From Pectobacterium peruviense (lineage in GTDB: Bacteria > Pseudomonadota > Gammaproteobacteria > Enterobacterales > Enterobacteriaceae): a DNA stretch of 64,000 bases. Below are positions 10,337 through 19,800 of the stretch, in pieces. Location: positions 1 through 64,000 of the forward strand of contig NZ_LXFV01000006.1 of NCBI RefSeq assembly GCF_002847345.1, in the 5' to 3' direction. A program made the position numbers and the translations under genes. The notes below the pieces were generated by a model that was not told the origin of the DNA, ran no database searches, and saw nothing but the letters and a program-made list of their open reading frames with translations. Position 1 is the first letter of the stretch, and each line of letters starts with the position of its first letter.

Positions 10337-10663
10337 AGTCAGCCCTCTTGTGTTCAGTCGGTTAGACAAGAATTTTCATCACGGTGGTTCAGGCCACGGC
10401 AAATGTCAGATATTAGGGGAAACACGGTGATGAGGTTCCCGCAGGGACACCTCGCACCGTGGTAGCCCCGTGTATCTCGGTATGGCACCAAACCTTGTCG
10501 CTGAAATTAAAAATTTCTGCCATTTTAAATAGATGGGATAGAGATATCAGGAACAACATAATCGAGGAGATAAGCGCCCTCCTTCACGCTACTGCCAGCA
10601 AAAACAAGAATCTGGCACTAGCGGGAAGAAAGTCAGGATCGACATCGCAGAAATCAAAACCGA
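10337..10663 (-). promoter_or_regulatory. rhiE upstream region
   Basis: A 327-base gap that should hold the rhiE promoter and the end of the export operon. Visible features are the 54-base hairpin at 10416-10469 and an AT-rich inverted repeat GAAATTAAAAATTTC near 10503-10517. The latter resembles but does not match a KdgR box, because the spacing between its half sites is seven rather than five bases. Confidence 0.4.
10416..10469 (-). repeat. Long multi-segment hairpin upstream of rhiE
   Basis: Four nested pairings line up around one axis: GGGG/CCCC, CACGGTG/CACCGTG, GAGGT/ACCTC and TCCC/GGGA with loop GCA. The whole 54 bases fold into one stem with small bulges. It lacks a T tract on the minus strand, so it may be a REP-like element, an RNA stability structure or a Rho-assisted terminator of the export operon. 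Confidence 0.6.
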
Positions 10664-12793
10664 TCAGAATGACAGTTCGCGGATCAGCACGGCAGATACC
10701 ACTTTCCAACCGCGAATCAACAGGCTTTGCGCCTCGCCGTCCATGACGACTGTGCCGCGCAGCACTTGCGGCTGAGCACGATAATCGGCAGGCAGGCTGA
10801 GTAGTACGCGATAAACTGCCTGCTCAGGATGCAGCTTACGTTGTGAATCGCTCAACGTGGCAATATCGCCGCCGTAAACCGAAGCGAGTTCCGGCGCGGC
10901 ATTCAGATCGCGGGTCGCCGTGCTGGCAATTTCCACAATCGTGAGCGGCAGCGACGAGCGGCTGACATCCTGTAAATAAAACGTGCCTTTTCCACCCGTG
11001 CTGAGCCGCTGCCAGTCTTTTTCCGACACAAATGCTTCCACCAGCCCGCCGGTTGGCTTGGTCACCACGGCTAGCCATTCGCCTTGCCCCAGCCACTCGC
11101 CCGTTTCCAGCGGCGTCGCCATGTCTGCCACCACGCCGTCTATCGGCGCACGTACCGTCAACTGTTCAGACTGACGCTGCAATACCTGCAATTTTTGCAG
11201 CGCGGCTTCGTGCTCCTGCTTCACCCGTTGGTGATCGCCAGCCGCTTCCTTGTTGAATACCTGAAAGGTACTTTGCCAGTTCAGCGTAGCGATTTGTCGC
11301 TCCAACTGCTGTTGTTCATGCGCCAGCGCATCAGACGACAGCGTAAATAGCGTCTGCCCAGCGTGTACAGGCTGACCAACCTGCACCTCAATGCGTTGAA
11401 TCATCGCGGGTACGGGCATATACAGACTGCTTTGCTGTTCCGCCCGCAACAGTGCCGGAGCGTACACGCTGCGCTGCCAGGGAATCATTAGCAAGAGCAG
11501 AATCACGGCGCTCACGGACAGCGTCGTCGTCATATTACGGTTCATACGATAGTCCTTACGGCGTTTACTCCATTCACGCACTTCATTCACCACGGGCATC
11601 ACCACGAAGTAGCCGATTTCAATCGCAAAAAGCAGCATCCCCAGCAGCTTGAACGCCATGTGGTAAACCAGAATCGCGATACCGGTAAACAGGAAAAAGC
11701 GATATATCCACACCGCAAAGGCATAGCCCACCAGCGTGCGTTGCAGCCAGCGCGGAAAGTGTTCCGGCGGCGCATCCCCTAGCCCGAACAGCCATTCGCG
11801 CATCTGCCAGCGGCCGATGGCAAAGCCTCTATTTTGTAGATTCGGCACCTGTAATCCGTCAGAAAGCAGGAAATAACCATCGAAGCGCATCAGCGGGCTG
11901 AGGTTAATCGCCAGCGTCATGATCCAGGTCGTCGTCGCCAACATGAACGCGGCGCTACGCAGCATGCCGTCCGGTAAAAAACTCCACGCCAGCGTTGCCC
12001 ACGCCGCCAGCACCAGTTCGGTCATCATGCCCGCCGCGCCAATCGCCATCCGTTGTCGGCGGCGGGTGAGCTTCCATGAACCGGACGTATCGGTATACAG
12101 CACCGGCATCATCACCAGAAACGCGACGCCCATGGTAGCGACCCGCGCACCAAAGCGCTTGCAGGTGTAGGCATGGCCGAACTCATGCAGGATCTTGGTA
12201 AAGCAAAGCGTCAGCCCCGCTAACGCCGCCCCTTCCAGCGTGAAGAAGTGCAGAAACGTATGCTTGAACGTTTCCCACTGGCGTCCGGCGAGGAATAGCC
12301 CCAGCACAGCCACCAGCAGCGTCAGTTTGAGAAAAGTACGGCTGAAAAGCGGCGCGATCCACGGCAGCGTAGCGCCCAGAAAGCGATCGGGATGCCATAA
12401 GGGAATGCGGAAGAACAGATAATTCTTCAGCAGCTTGCGCCAAATCGAGACGCGCGACTGCTCCACCTGACGGGTAAACTGCGCCAGCGCTTCATCACCG
12501 GAAACACGCGTCAGGCTGTTAGCCTGCAAGAAACGGTTGAAGTACTGCACATCGCTGTCATCGAGTGTCAGCGCAGAAGTCTGATTAACCTCGGCCACGA
12601 TCTGCTCGGCGTTCCCCATCGACCAGCGCGATAGCATCGCCATTTCTGCCCAGCCGATGCGAAAATAAAGACCGCGTAGCGGATCTTCCAGCGTCCAGCT
12701 TGGCGATCCATCACGGTTAGCGGGCCCAGCATGCAGGATCAGTTCATCGCGCAGCGGGCTAAGCCCGGCGGCTGGCGTTGCAGCTCCAGCCAT
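10664..12793 (-). CDS. M50 site-2-protease-like membrane protein fused to an HlyD-type adaptor domain
   Basis: A 709-residue polytopic fusion. Residues about 13-100 (WTLEDPLRGLYFRIGW and following) resemble a PqqD/RRE-like winged-helix domain. About 150-420 is an M50-type membrane core with the zinc motif HEFGH (His203, Glu204, His207) and the second motif SPLMRFDGY (Asp305), so the metal site looks intact. After a membrane span (about 423-440) comes an HlyD-like adaptor with lipoyl-type arm, coiled coil (about 490-560, many Gln/Glu/Arg) and beta-barrel. The ATG is 2 bases after the upstream stop. It is the last gene of a four-gene export set that lacks an ABC ATPase; it may process or guide the giant protein encoded upstream. 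Function is inference. Confidence 0.85.
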   Translation of the reverse strand: MAGAATPAAGLSPLRDELILHAGPANRDGSPSWTLEDPLRGLYFRIGWAEMAMLSRWSMGNAEQIVAEVNQTSALTLDDSDVQYFNRFLQANSLTRVSGDEALAQFTRQVEQSRVSIWRKLLKNYLFFRIPLWHPDRFLGATLPWIAPLFSRTFLKLTLLVAVLGLFLAGRQWETFKHTFLHFFTLEGAALAGLTLCFTKILHEFGHAYTCKRFGARVATMGVAFLVMMPVLYTDTSGSWKLTRRRQRMAIGAAGMMTELVLAAWATLAWSFLPDGMLRSAAFMLATTTWIMTLAINLSPLMRFDGYFLLSDGLQVPNLQNRGFAIGRWQMREWLFGLGDAPPEHFPRWLQRTLVGYAFAVWIYRFFLFTGIAILVYHMAFKLLGMLLFAIEIGYFVVMPVVNEVREWSKRRKDYRMNRNMTTTLSVSAVILLLLMIPWQRSVYAPALLRAEQQSSLYMPVPAMIQRIEVQVGQPVHAGQTLFTLSSDALAHEQQQLERQIATLNWQSTFQVFNKEAAGDHQRVKQEHEAALQKLQVLQRQSEQLTVRAPIDGVVADMATPLETGEWLGQGEWLAVVTKPTGGLVEAFVSEKDWQRLSTGGKGTFYLQDVSRSSLPLTIVEIASTATRDLNAAPELASVYGGDIATLSDSQRKLHPEQAVYRVLLSLPADYRAQPQVLRGTVVMDGEAQSLLIRGWKVVSAVLIRELSF

Positions 12794-12795
12794 CG

Positions 12796-14154
12796 TTAGA
12801 CGCCCAGCCAGACGCGCAGGGACGCGAGCGGTTTACGCAGCAGATACACAAATAGCACCGTCCGTTTCCCATACAGCTTGGCGGTGCCTTTCAGGCCTAC
12901 GCGAAGCTGTGGGTCATCCTGCGTAAAACGCGCCCGCAGTCGATAGGCCATCACATTATCCGGCGTCGGCGCTGCGCGATAGCCAATCTGCTCAAGCCGC
13001 GCTTCCTGTGCCGAATTTGGTGCGACATTGAGGAACAGGCGCACATCCGCACCATTCTCCAGCGCAATGGCATCAGCCGCAGGCAATTGGATCTCCAGTT
13101 CTACATCGTGTGGATCGGCGATCATCATGATGCGTTCTCCCACTGCTACCGAACGCCCAATCCAGTCACTGGCGTCATCAAGAATCGCCACGCCGTCACG
13201 CGGGGAAATCAGCTGCATACGTTCCTGCTGACGTTGCAGAAAATCCATGTCGCTCTGCGCCTGCTCGCGGCGGCTTTGCAGCACGGCCAGACTGGCCTTG
13301 CTGTTGGCATCGAACAGCGCCTGCTGCTGAGCCTGACGGTACTGGGCATCGGCAGTCGCAAAAGCCTGCCGCGCCGATTCCAGCCGATTTTCCAGTTCGC
13401 GCACGTCCAGCCGCACCAGCGGCTGGTTAGCGCTAACGGTTTGATTGGGCCGAACTAGAATATCATCCACCACGCCCGCGACAGGGGCGCGTACTATAAC
13501 CGGACGGTGTGCAACGATCTCCGCCGGAGCCAGCACCGACTGCCGAACAGGGATCAATAAGATCAGTACTAGCGCGATCGCGGCGCCGAGGATCAGGCGA
13601 CGTCTGGCTGGCGGCGTTTTCGATAGACTGCGACGCACTTTGCACAGGCTCGACCACGCATGCGCGTAAGCATCAGCCAGCTTTTCCAACAGCACGATTT
13701 CGGCAGGCAGCCACGCGCTATCGCGTGCTAGCACCAGTACCAGCGGCGCATCCCCCTGCGGTAAACGCAGTGGCAGCCAGAGTAAAAACTCCGGCAGGTG
13801 TTCCTGCCATAGAACTTGATCGTCAGCAGGTAACTCTCGGCATTGCAGCACCTGCGTTTGGCGTCCTTCCTCCTGCCACTGGCGGCACAGGCGGCTAAAT
13901 TCAGTACAAAACGGCGCGTTGTGATCGAGCGAGGCCAGCCCAGAGGCCGTCTGCAAACGCCGTTTGTCGCAGTCCCATAGCAGCGCCTGCCGATACTTCA
14001 CCAGATTGTGCGTTTCATTGACGATGAAAAACGCCAGTTCATCCAGCGTTTCTCGCGCTCTGGCACGGCTTTGCAACTGTAACAGCTCGGCCAGCAGCGC
14101 CAGCCGGGTATCCTGTTCGGTTGATGCTACTGTCGTCGAATGCCGCTCGGTCAT
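12796..14154 (-). CDS. GAF-like domain fused to HlyD-type periplasmic adaptor
   Basis: A 452-residue inner-membrane protein. Residues about 20-165 look like a cytoplasmic GAF-type domain (NLVKYRQALLWDCDKRRL and the hydrophobic LLWLPLRLPQG strands). One transmembrane span follows at about 186-204 (LILGAAIALVLILLIPV), then an HlyD-like periplasmic part: lipoyl-type segment with VIVRAPVAGVVDDILV, a coiled-coil hairpin (about 255-330) and a beta-barrel. The ATG overlaps the preceding stop (ATGA). Ordinary HlyD proteins have only a short cytoplasmic tail, so the GAF-like domain suggests ligand sensing or substrate gating. It works, presumably, with the other HlyD-like proteins and the TolC-like gene of the cluster. 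Confidence 0.85.
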   Translation of the reverse strand: MTERHSTTVASTEQDTRLALLAELLQLQSRARARETLDELAFFIVNETHNLVKYRQALLWDCDKRRLQTASGLASLDHNAPFCTEFSRLCRQWQEEGRQTQVLQCRELPADDQVLWQEHLPEFLLWLPLRLPQGDAPLVLVLARDSAWLPAEIVLLEKLADAYAHAWSSLCKVRRSLSKTPPARRRLILGAAIALVLILLIPVRQSVLAPAEIVAHRPVIVRAPVAGVVDDILVRPNQTVSANQPLVRLDVRELENRLESARQAFATADAQYRQAQQQALFDANSKASLAVLQSRREQAQSDMDFLQRQQERMQLISPRDGVAILDDASDWIGRSVAVGERIMMIADPHDVELEIQLPAADAIALENGADVRLFLNVAPNSAQEARLEQIGYRAAPTPDNVMAYRLRARFTQDDPQLRVGLKGTAKLYGKRTVLFVYLLRKPLASLRVWLGV

Positions 14155-14906
14155 GGCGTTACGCTACTTGCGTCAGGCGGTGCAATCTGCGCGACGCCGC
14201 TCATGCCCGGCAGTAATCCAGCGGTGGATTGCGTAATCCGGCCAAAGACCTTCACTGACTGGCTGACCGGATCGATAGCCGACGAGAGGCGGCTGATTTC
14301 TGCCGGATATCTCAGGCCAGTTTCATCCAGCGTAACCTGAAAAGCACTGCCCTGCTTTAACCACACCAGCCAACGCGACGGCACGATCATTTCCAGCTCG
14401 AACGCGCTGTCATCATAAATCGCTAACAGCTCTTTCCCTTCCGCCACGGATTCCCAACGCTTGACCTTGGTTTCCGTTACGCGGCCGGAGAACGGGGCTT
14501 TTATCGCACAACGTTGCAGCATCGCACGATTGACGCCGCTTTCGGCCTGCGCCATCGACACCGACGATCGCGCCTGATCCACATCCGACAGGCTGATCGA
14601 ATTGAGTTTATCCAACCGATCGGCAATCGCCAGTTTCTTGCGTGCGGCATTCTCTGCGGCGTTCGAGTAGTTCAGTTTTTCACGCAGCACGGTGCAGTCA
14701 AACGTTACTAGCGTATCACCCTGTTTGAAGTGTTCGCCCTCTTTCACTGCAATATCCGTCACTTTCCCGGCAATTTCGCTGGATAACACGGTGTAACGCT
14801 GTGCGCTAAGCTGCACGCGAATGTCCCCCGTGGTCGCAGCCTGCCCCCACAGGGGCAGACTTAACGCACTCACCAGCAACAGCGGACGCATCATGCCGAC
14901 AGCCAT
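14151..14906 (-). CDS. HlyD/RND-type periplasmic adaptor protein
   Basis: A 251-residue adaptor with a signal peptide (MMRPLLLVSALSLPLWGQAA) and no long membrane anchor. The order is a lipoyl-like half (SSEIAGKVTDIAVKEGEHFKQGD), a short coiled-coil hairpin (about 85-135), the second lipoyl half (APFSGRVTETKVK) and a beta-barrel. The start ATG overlaps the stop of the TolC-like gene (TAATG) and follows GGGAGG. It is the third adaptor-type protein of this cluster and the only one not fused to another domain; it may bridge the membrane fusions to the outer-membrane channel. Confidence 0.88.
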   Translation of the reverse strand: MAVGMMRPLLLVSALSLPLWGQAATTGDIRVQLSAQRYTVLSSEIAGKVTDIAVKEGEHFKQGDTLVTFDCTVLREKLNYSNAAENAARKKLAIADRLDKLNSISLSDVDQARSSVSMAQAESGVNRAMLQRCAIKAPFSGRVTETKVKRWESVAEGKELLAIYDDSAFELEMIVPSRWLVWLKQGSAFQVTLDETGLRYPAEISRLSSAIDPVSQSVKVFGRITQSTAGLLPGMSGVAQIAPPDASSVTP

Positions 14907-16681
14907 TAACGCGAGCCTCCCGCCTGTAGAGATTGCAGGTTGTCCCACATATCCGTGTTCACCACGCGATAGGGTTTCCCTGCGTTAGCCGATGGCGTTA
15001 CGGCAACAGGCGTGATGGGCTTCGTGGCAGATGGAGCTATTACGGTAGAAGCCGTCGTGGTGGCAGGTGTAGCCGGTGTTGACAAGGACAAGCGCGGCAC
15101 CGCAACACCGCCTTTTTCAAGATTCCCCGTGGTACGGGCAATCGAGTTACTCAATGCGGCCAGACTGACATCGTTCACGTTATCCGGCAGCACATCCAGC
15201 CCGGCAGCCTGATACACCGCGCCCAGCGCGTTCTGCACATCGGCAAAGCTGCGGTCGCGCGCGCGGGTCGTCAGAATGGTTTCCGTACTGACGCGCACCT
15301 GTTCCATTTGCGTCTCGGCACGATGCTGTACGCTGAGCGTGGTTTGGTTCAGGATGCCGCGCTGAATCCGCGCCAGTTCCTGATAGCGACCGAACATCCG
15401 CGTGCTCTGCTGGTATTCTTGCCAGGCAACGTTCACCTGCGTCAATACCGCCATGCGCAACGCCTGACGACGGACTTCCGCTAGGTCTTCATTCGCCTGT
15501 CCGGCACGTTTCACCGATGACCACGACAGCACGTTCAGCAGGTTGCCGCTGACCTGAACACCCGCATTCGCCCACTGGTGATTGACCAGATAGCTGTTGC
15601 TGTCGCCGTTGATACCGGCAAACAACGACACGCCAGGCAGCAGACGCAGCAGCGATTTACGCGTTTCCAGTACGCTGTTGCGCGCCAGATAGTTTTCTTC
15701 ACGCACTTCTGGACGTTTCACCATCGAGAAGTTTTCCAGATCGTCGAGCGAGTAAGCCATCTTTGGTGCAACCAAACTGCTTTCATTCGGCACGACAACA
15801 TCATATTTGCTGGACGGCGGCAGGTTCATCAGCGCCGCCAGACGGGATTTCGCCACCACCAGATCGCTGTCGACGATTTCTAACTGACGCACCATCTCCA
15901 GCATATTTTTCTGGAAACGCAGCGCTTCAACTGGCGCTAACAGACGCTGCTGTTCGGTCTGACGCACGTATTCCAACGCCTGACGTGCCTGCGTCAGCGA
16001 AGTAGTGACTTCCGGCTGCAAACGCTGCGCGGTAGCCGCTTCCCAATAGGCAGTCCGCACCTGACGGGTAATATCTGCCACCACGCGACGACGACGCTCT
16101 TCCGCCGCCAGCGATTTGTTTGCCTGCACTTTGGCGTTGAAATAGCTGATACCGAAGTCCAGCACATTCCAGCTCATCGTCAGATCGGCAGTACGCTGGG
16201 TCTGATCCTGACTGGTGGACGCTTCTAACGACTGTCGACCCGTGGTGACCGATTGGCTGCTAGAACCTGCCACGTTATCGCGGGTTTGCAACCCGGCGCG
16301 CGCGGTCAGTTTCGGCAACAGCATGTCCAGATTTTGTACGCCCAACAGGTCATCTTCCATCGCCTGTTCCAGCAGCGCGACCCGCTGTTGCAGGTTATAT
16401 TTCAGCGCACGGGCAATGGCCTCATCCAGCGTGATCGTACCGCGCACCGGTTCCTGATTGGCGAACATCTGTGTTCTGTCACTCAGCGCCTGTGCAACCT
16501 GCTGTTCAACCGTTACCGGTTCAGGTTTGACGGCACAGCCGGCCAACCCCAGACAGGCGAGGGTCACCGCGATCCGTAACGCACGGGAACCTGCGGAGCG
16601 TGGTATAGCCTCGCGTTGAACGTTCTGCTGCTGACTGTCGTGCTGCTGGCTATCCCAGAAATGCGCTATGTGCTGATTCAC
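14906..16681 (-). CDS. TolC-like outer-membrane efflux lipoprotein
   Basis: Outer-membrane factor of about 591 residues with the TolC fold. A long N-terminal segment leads to a lipobox (TLACLGLAGC), so the mature protein is probably a lipoprotein. Two OEP repeats follow with long helices, for example EVTTSLTQARQALEYVRQ and NVAWQEYQQSTRMFGRY. A Pro/Thr/Ala-rich tail (about residues 525-575) precedes the C-terminus. The GTG at 16681 has GGGGAG at ideal spacing; an ATG 15 bases upstream is possible but lacks a ribosome site. It should form the outer-membrane pore of the export set that follows. Confidence 0.88.
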   Translation of the reverse strand: MNQHIAHFWDSQQHDSQQQNVQREAIPRSAGSRALRIAVTLACLGLAGCAVKPEPVTVEQQVAQALSDRTQMFANQEPVRGTITLDEAIARALKYNLQQRVALLEQAMEDDLLGVQNLDMLLPKLTARAGLQTRDNVAGSSSQSVTTGRQSLEASTSQDQTQRTADLTMSWNVLDFGISYFNAKVQANKSLAAEERRRRVVADITRQVRTAYWEAATAQRLQPEVTTSLTQARQALEYVRQTEQQRLLAPVEALRFQKNMLEMVRQLEIVDSDLVVAKSRLAALMNLPPSSKYDVVVPNESSLVAPKMAYSLDDLENFSMVKRPEVREENYLARNSVLETRKSLLRLLPGVSLFAGINGDSNSYLVNHQWANAGVQVSGNLLNVLSWSSVKRAGQANEDLAEVRRQALRMAVLTQVNVAWQEYQQSTRMFGRYQELARIQRGILNQTTLSVQHRAETQMEQVRVSTETILTTRARDRSFADVQNALGAVYQAAGLDVLPDNVNDVSLAALSNSIARTTGNLEKGGVAVPRLSLSTPATPATTTASTVIAPSATKPITPVAVTPSANAGKPYRVVNTDMWDNLQSLQAGGSR

Positions 16682-16720
16682 CCGGGTTCTCCCCATCTTC
16701 TATTTGTCTGGTCCCTTCAT

Positions 16721-16753
16721 CTTGCAGGTGGTGGATTGACTCCCGCCTGCAAG
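16721..16753 (-). other. Hairpin between the giant protein gene and the export genes
   Basis: CTTGCAGG and CCTGCAAG form a perfect 8-pair stem with a 17-base loop in the 112-base gap upstream of the TolC-like gene. No T tract follows. It may adjust the ratio between the giant substrate and the exporter or stabilise the upstream transcript. Confidence 0.4.
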
Positions 16754-16808
16754 CGTCTGGGTTAGTGGTTAAGTAATAAAATCTCGTCTCGGTATTCTCT
16801 GTGGTGCG

Positions 16809-19800
16809 CTAGGCACGCAGACTGCTCAACTCACTGAGCGCCGCCAGCAGTTCATCCTGTTCCGGCTGATGCTGACGCAACTGTTCGGTAAAAGCGGTTT
16901 TCCCCGCTGGCGCTAACTGTTCAACATCCCGGTTTTCAATGGGGAGTGAAGGCAATTGCATCGCGCCACGGTCAGTAGGCATCGCTGCGCCATCGCCCTG
17001 TCCGGTTTGCAGCGTGATCGGCACCGTCCGGCTGGTGCCGTCTGCAGTTTGGGCTTTCAGCGCCAGTTGGATCTGATTCACCTGCAACGCACTGGCATCG
17101 GTAATCCGCACCACGCCGCTGCGGGCATCAAACTGCACCCACGCAGGCAGCGGACGCCCGTTCGCCAGTTGCAGCGTCAGCGTGGCATTGCCTTCACGCA
17201 CGCTGAACATGCGCTGCGGTAAGCTAAAGGCGAGTGCGCCCAAGGCATCCGGCCGTAACGCGCCCTGCACGCTGCTGAACGCCGATTCCAATGCCGTTGT
17301 CTGACCGCGCACGCTCAGGAACAAGTTGGAATCCGCCGGAGAGACTGCCGTGCTATCGCGCACGACGGTGTTAGCACGAGAAGAGAAGTTGATCTGATCC
17401 AGCGTCGGCATCAGCTGTGACATCACGGGATCGAGCACCCACGGGGCATCAGACTGGCGCGCCGTATCAGCATCGCGCTGCCGCACAGGTTCGGCAGCAA
17501 TGTTAGTCGGTAGCGGTTGAACGTCTGGACGAGACAGTTCGGCGACAATCGCACCCAGCGGTTGTTCGCGTTCTCTTTCGTCCGAATCAACAGGCAGGCT
17601 TACCCCCTGCTGCACCAGAATGACCGGTGCCGCGGTGGAGGTGTTATCAGGGGTTTCAGGCTGTGGCTCCACATCGGGCGCTTGATCTACCGTTACCTTA
17701 ACGGTATGGGTGCCTTCCGCTCTGCCATCGCTGGCCGTAAGCACTACGGTGAAATCACCAGACGCCGTCGGTGTACCGGAAATTGTACGGGTCGGAGCAT
17801 CAAAACTCAGTCCATTCGGCAGACCACTAACGCGCCAGGTCAGACTGTCGCTGTCTGCATCGGTAAACAGATTTTCTGGCAGGGTGTAACGGTACTCCGT
17901 GCCAGCTTGCAACTGGCCTAGATTCAGCCCGGCATTGTCGTTATAAACCGGAGCGCTATTTTCTGGTTCCACATCGGGCGCTTGATCTACTGTCACCTTA
18001 ACGGTATGGGTGGCTTCCGCTTTGCCATCGCTGGCCGTAAGCACTACGGTGAAATCACCAGACGCCGTCGGTGTACCGGAGATTGTGCGGGTCGTAGCAT
18101 CAAAACTCAACCCATCCGGCAGGCCGCTGACACGCAAGGTCAGGCTGTCGCTATCAGCGTCGGTAAACAGGTTTTCCGGCAAGGTGTAGCGGTACGCGGT
18201 GCCCGCTTGCAACTGACCCAGATTCAGCCCGACGCTGTCGTTATACTCAGGGGCATTATTTTCAGGAATTTCGCTGCCCTGGAAGGTGATAACCGCTTTT
18301 TCACTGAATTCAGTCACGGCATTTTGCGGTGCTGGATGCTTCCAATCCACATCTTCATAGACGGCTAGGCCAATCGTACGGTTACCGGTCGCATCTGTTT
18401 TGCTGTGGCTATAGGTGATGCCATCGATTACCTGTGCAGTGCTAGCCCCATCACGCGTCACATACAGACTCACGGTGGCCACCCCGTTGCTGACGCTGAC
18501 GCGGTATTCAATCTGGCTTTTACCGACGAAGACCTGATAATCGATGCTCTTGTCGAGTGAGATTTCCCCTCCATCGACATACAGCACATCACCCACGCTT
18601 GCCGGGGAAACAATAATATCAACCCGGTTAATCTTTTGGCCCTGTTCAATCGTGTCAATGACGGTGTTTTTAAACAGATTGACAGCATCGCTACCGGGCG
18701 CATAAGTGGAATTGAGCGGTTCTGTGCTCACCACCGCTGCATTGTTAAGATCGACCAATGCGACGGCCATAGTGAATTCCGCAGTATGGCTTTGACCATC
18801 ATTAAAGGTGATACGAAACGTGGCTTTATCGCCTGCTTTGGTTGGGTCATTACTCGTGGAATGGTAAGTTATTGCTCGCAATACTTGTTGCGCTTCAACC
18901 TGACTGATCCCCGTAAGGAAAGTGATAGTGAGCGTGCCGTTAGACGCTATTGTGACATCAGCAATGGCCTTATCCCCTTGCCAGATCTGACTATCCTTCA
19001 AGCTCAAACCACTGTCAGATGAAACGCCAAACTGGTCACCCATCTCTGAGCCACCAACGCGCTCAATTGCAATACTGGCTCCCTGATAACTGCCTTGGTC
19101 GTTTACCGGCGCAGACAACGTACCACCGGGAAGCAGCGCGACTGGACTGCTATTTTCGGTAAAGGTGACGCTGGCAGGTTTCAGATCAAGTACGATCACC
19201 CCTTCAGGGGAACCGTAGTCAATTGAGCCTGTTATATACAGCTGTTTGCCGTCAGCGCTAAACGCGACCTGACGAACTTCATTCAATCGCGTGCCATTAA
19301 AATTGGCAAGGTCGCCAAAACCTTCCACAGCCTGGAGCTGCGTCAGGTTGCCATCTGCATCGCGGGCATACAAAATGATGCCGTAGGTGTTGTAATTCTC
19401 GCTATTGCCCAGTTCGCCCGTGATCACCACCGATTTGCCATCGGGGGAAACCAGCACCTGCTTGACGCTGGTGCTCCCTTCGCCGATCGTTAGGGTTGAG
19501 ACTGCGGTGAGTGTGCCATCCTGCGCGACGGAGAAGGCATGCAGTAACGAATTGTTATCCACTACATACAGCGATTTTCCATCTGGAGATACACTCAGCG
19601 CGGAAGCGTAATACCCATCTTCACTAGTACTTGATCCAGAAACCGCTTGCTTGAACGTCAACGCGCCATCATCACCCACACTAAACTGGCTAACCACGGT
19701 ATCGCCGCCAGAAGTCGCGACGAACAACGATTTACCATCAGGTGATAGCGCCAAAGCATTGGCAGCATCGAGCTCAAGGCCACTGCTGTCGCCATCCGTA

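Noticed and set aside
10503-10517. KdgR box upstream of rhiE
   Set aside because: GAAATTAAAAATTTC has a seven-base gap between GAAA and TTTC, whereas KdgR sites have five; the flanks also do not match.
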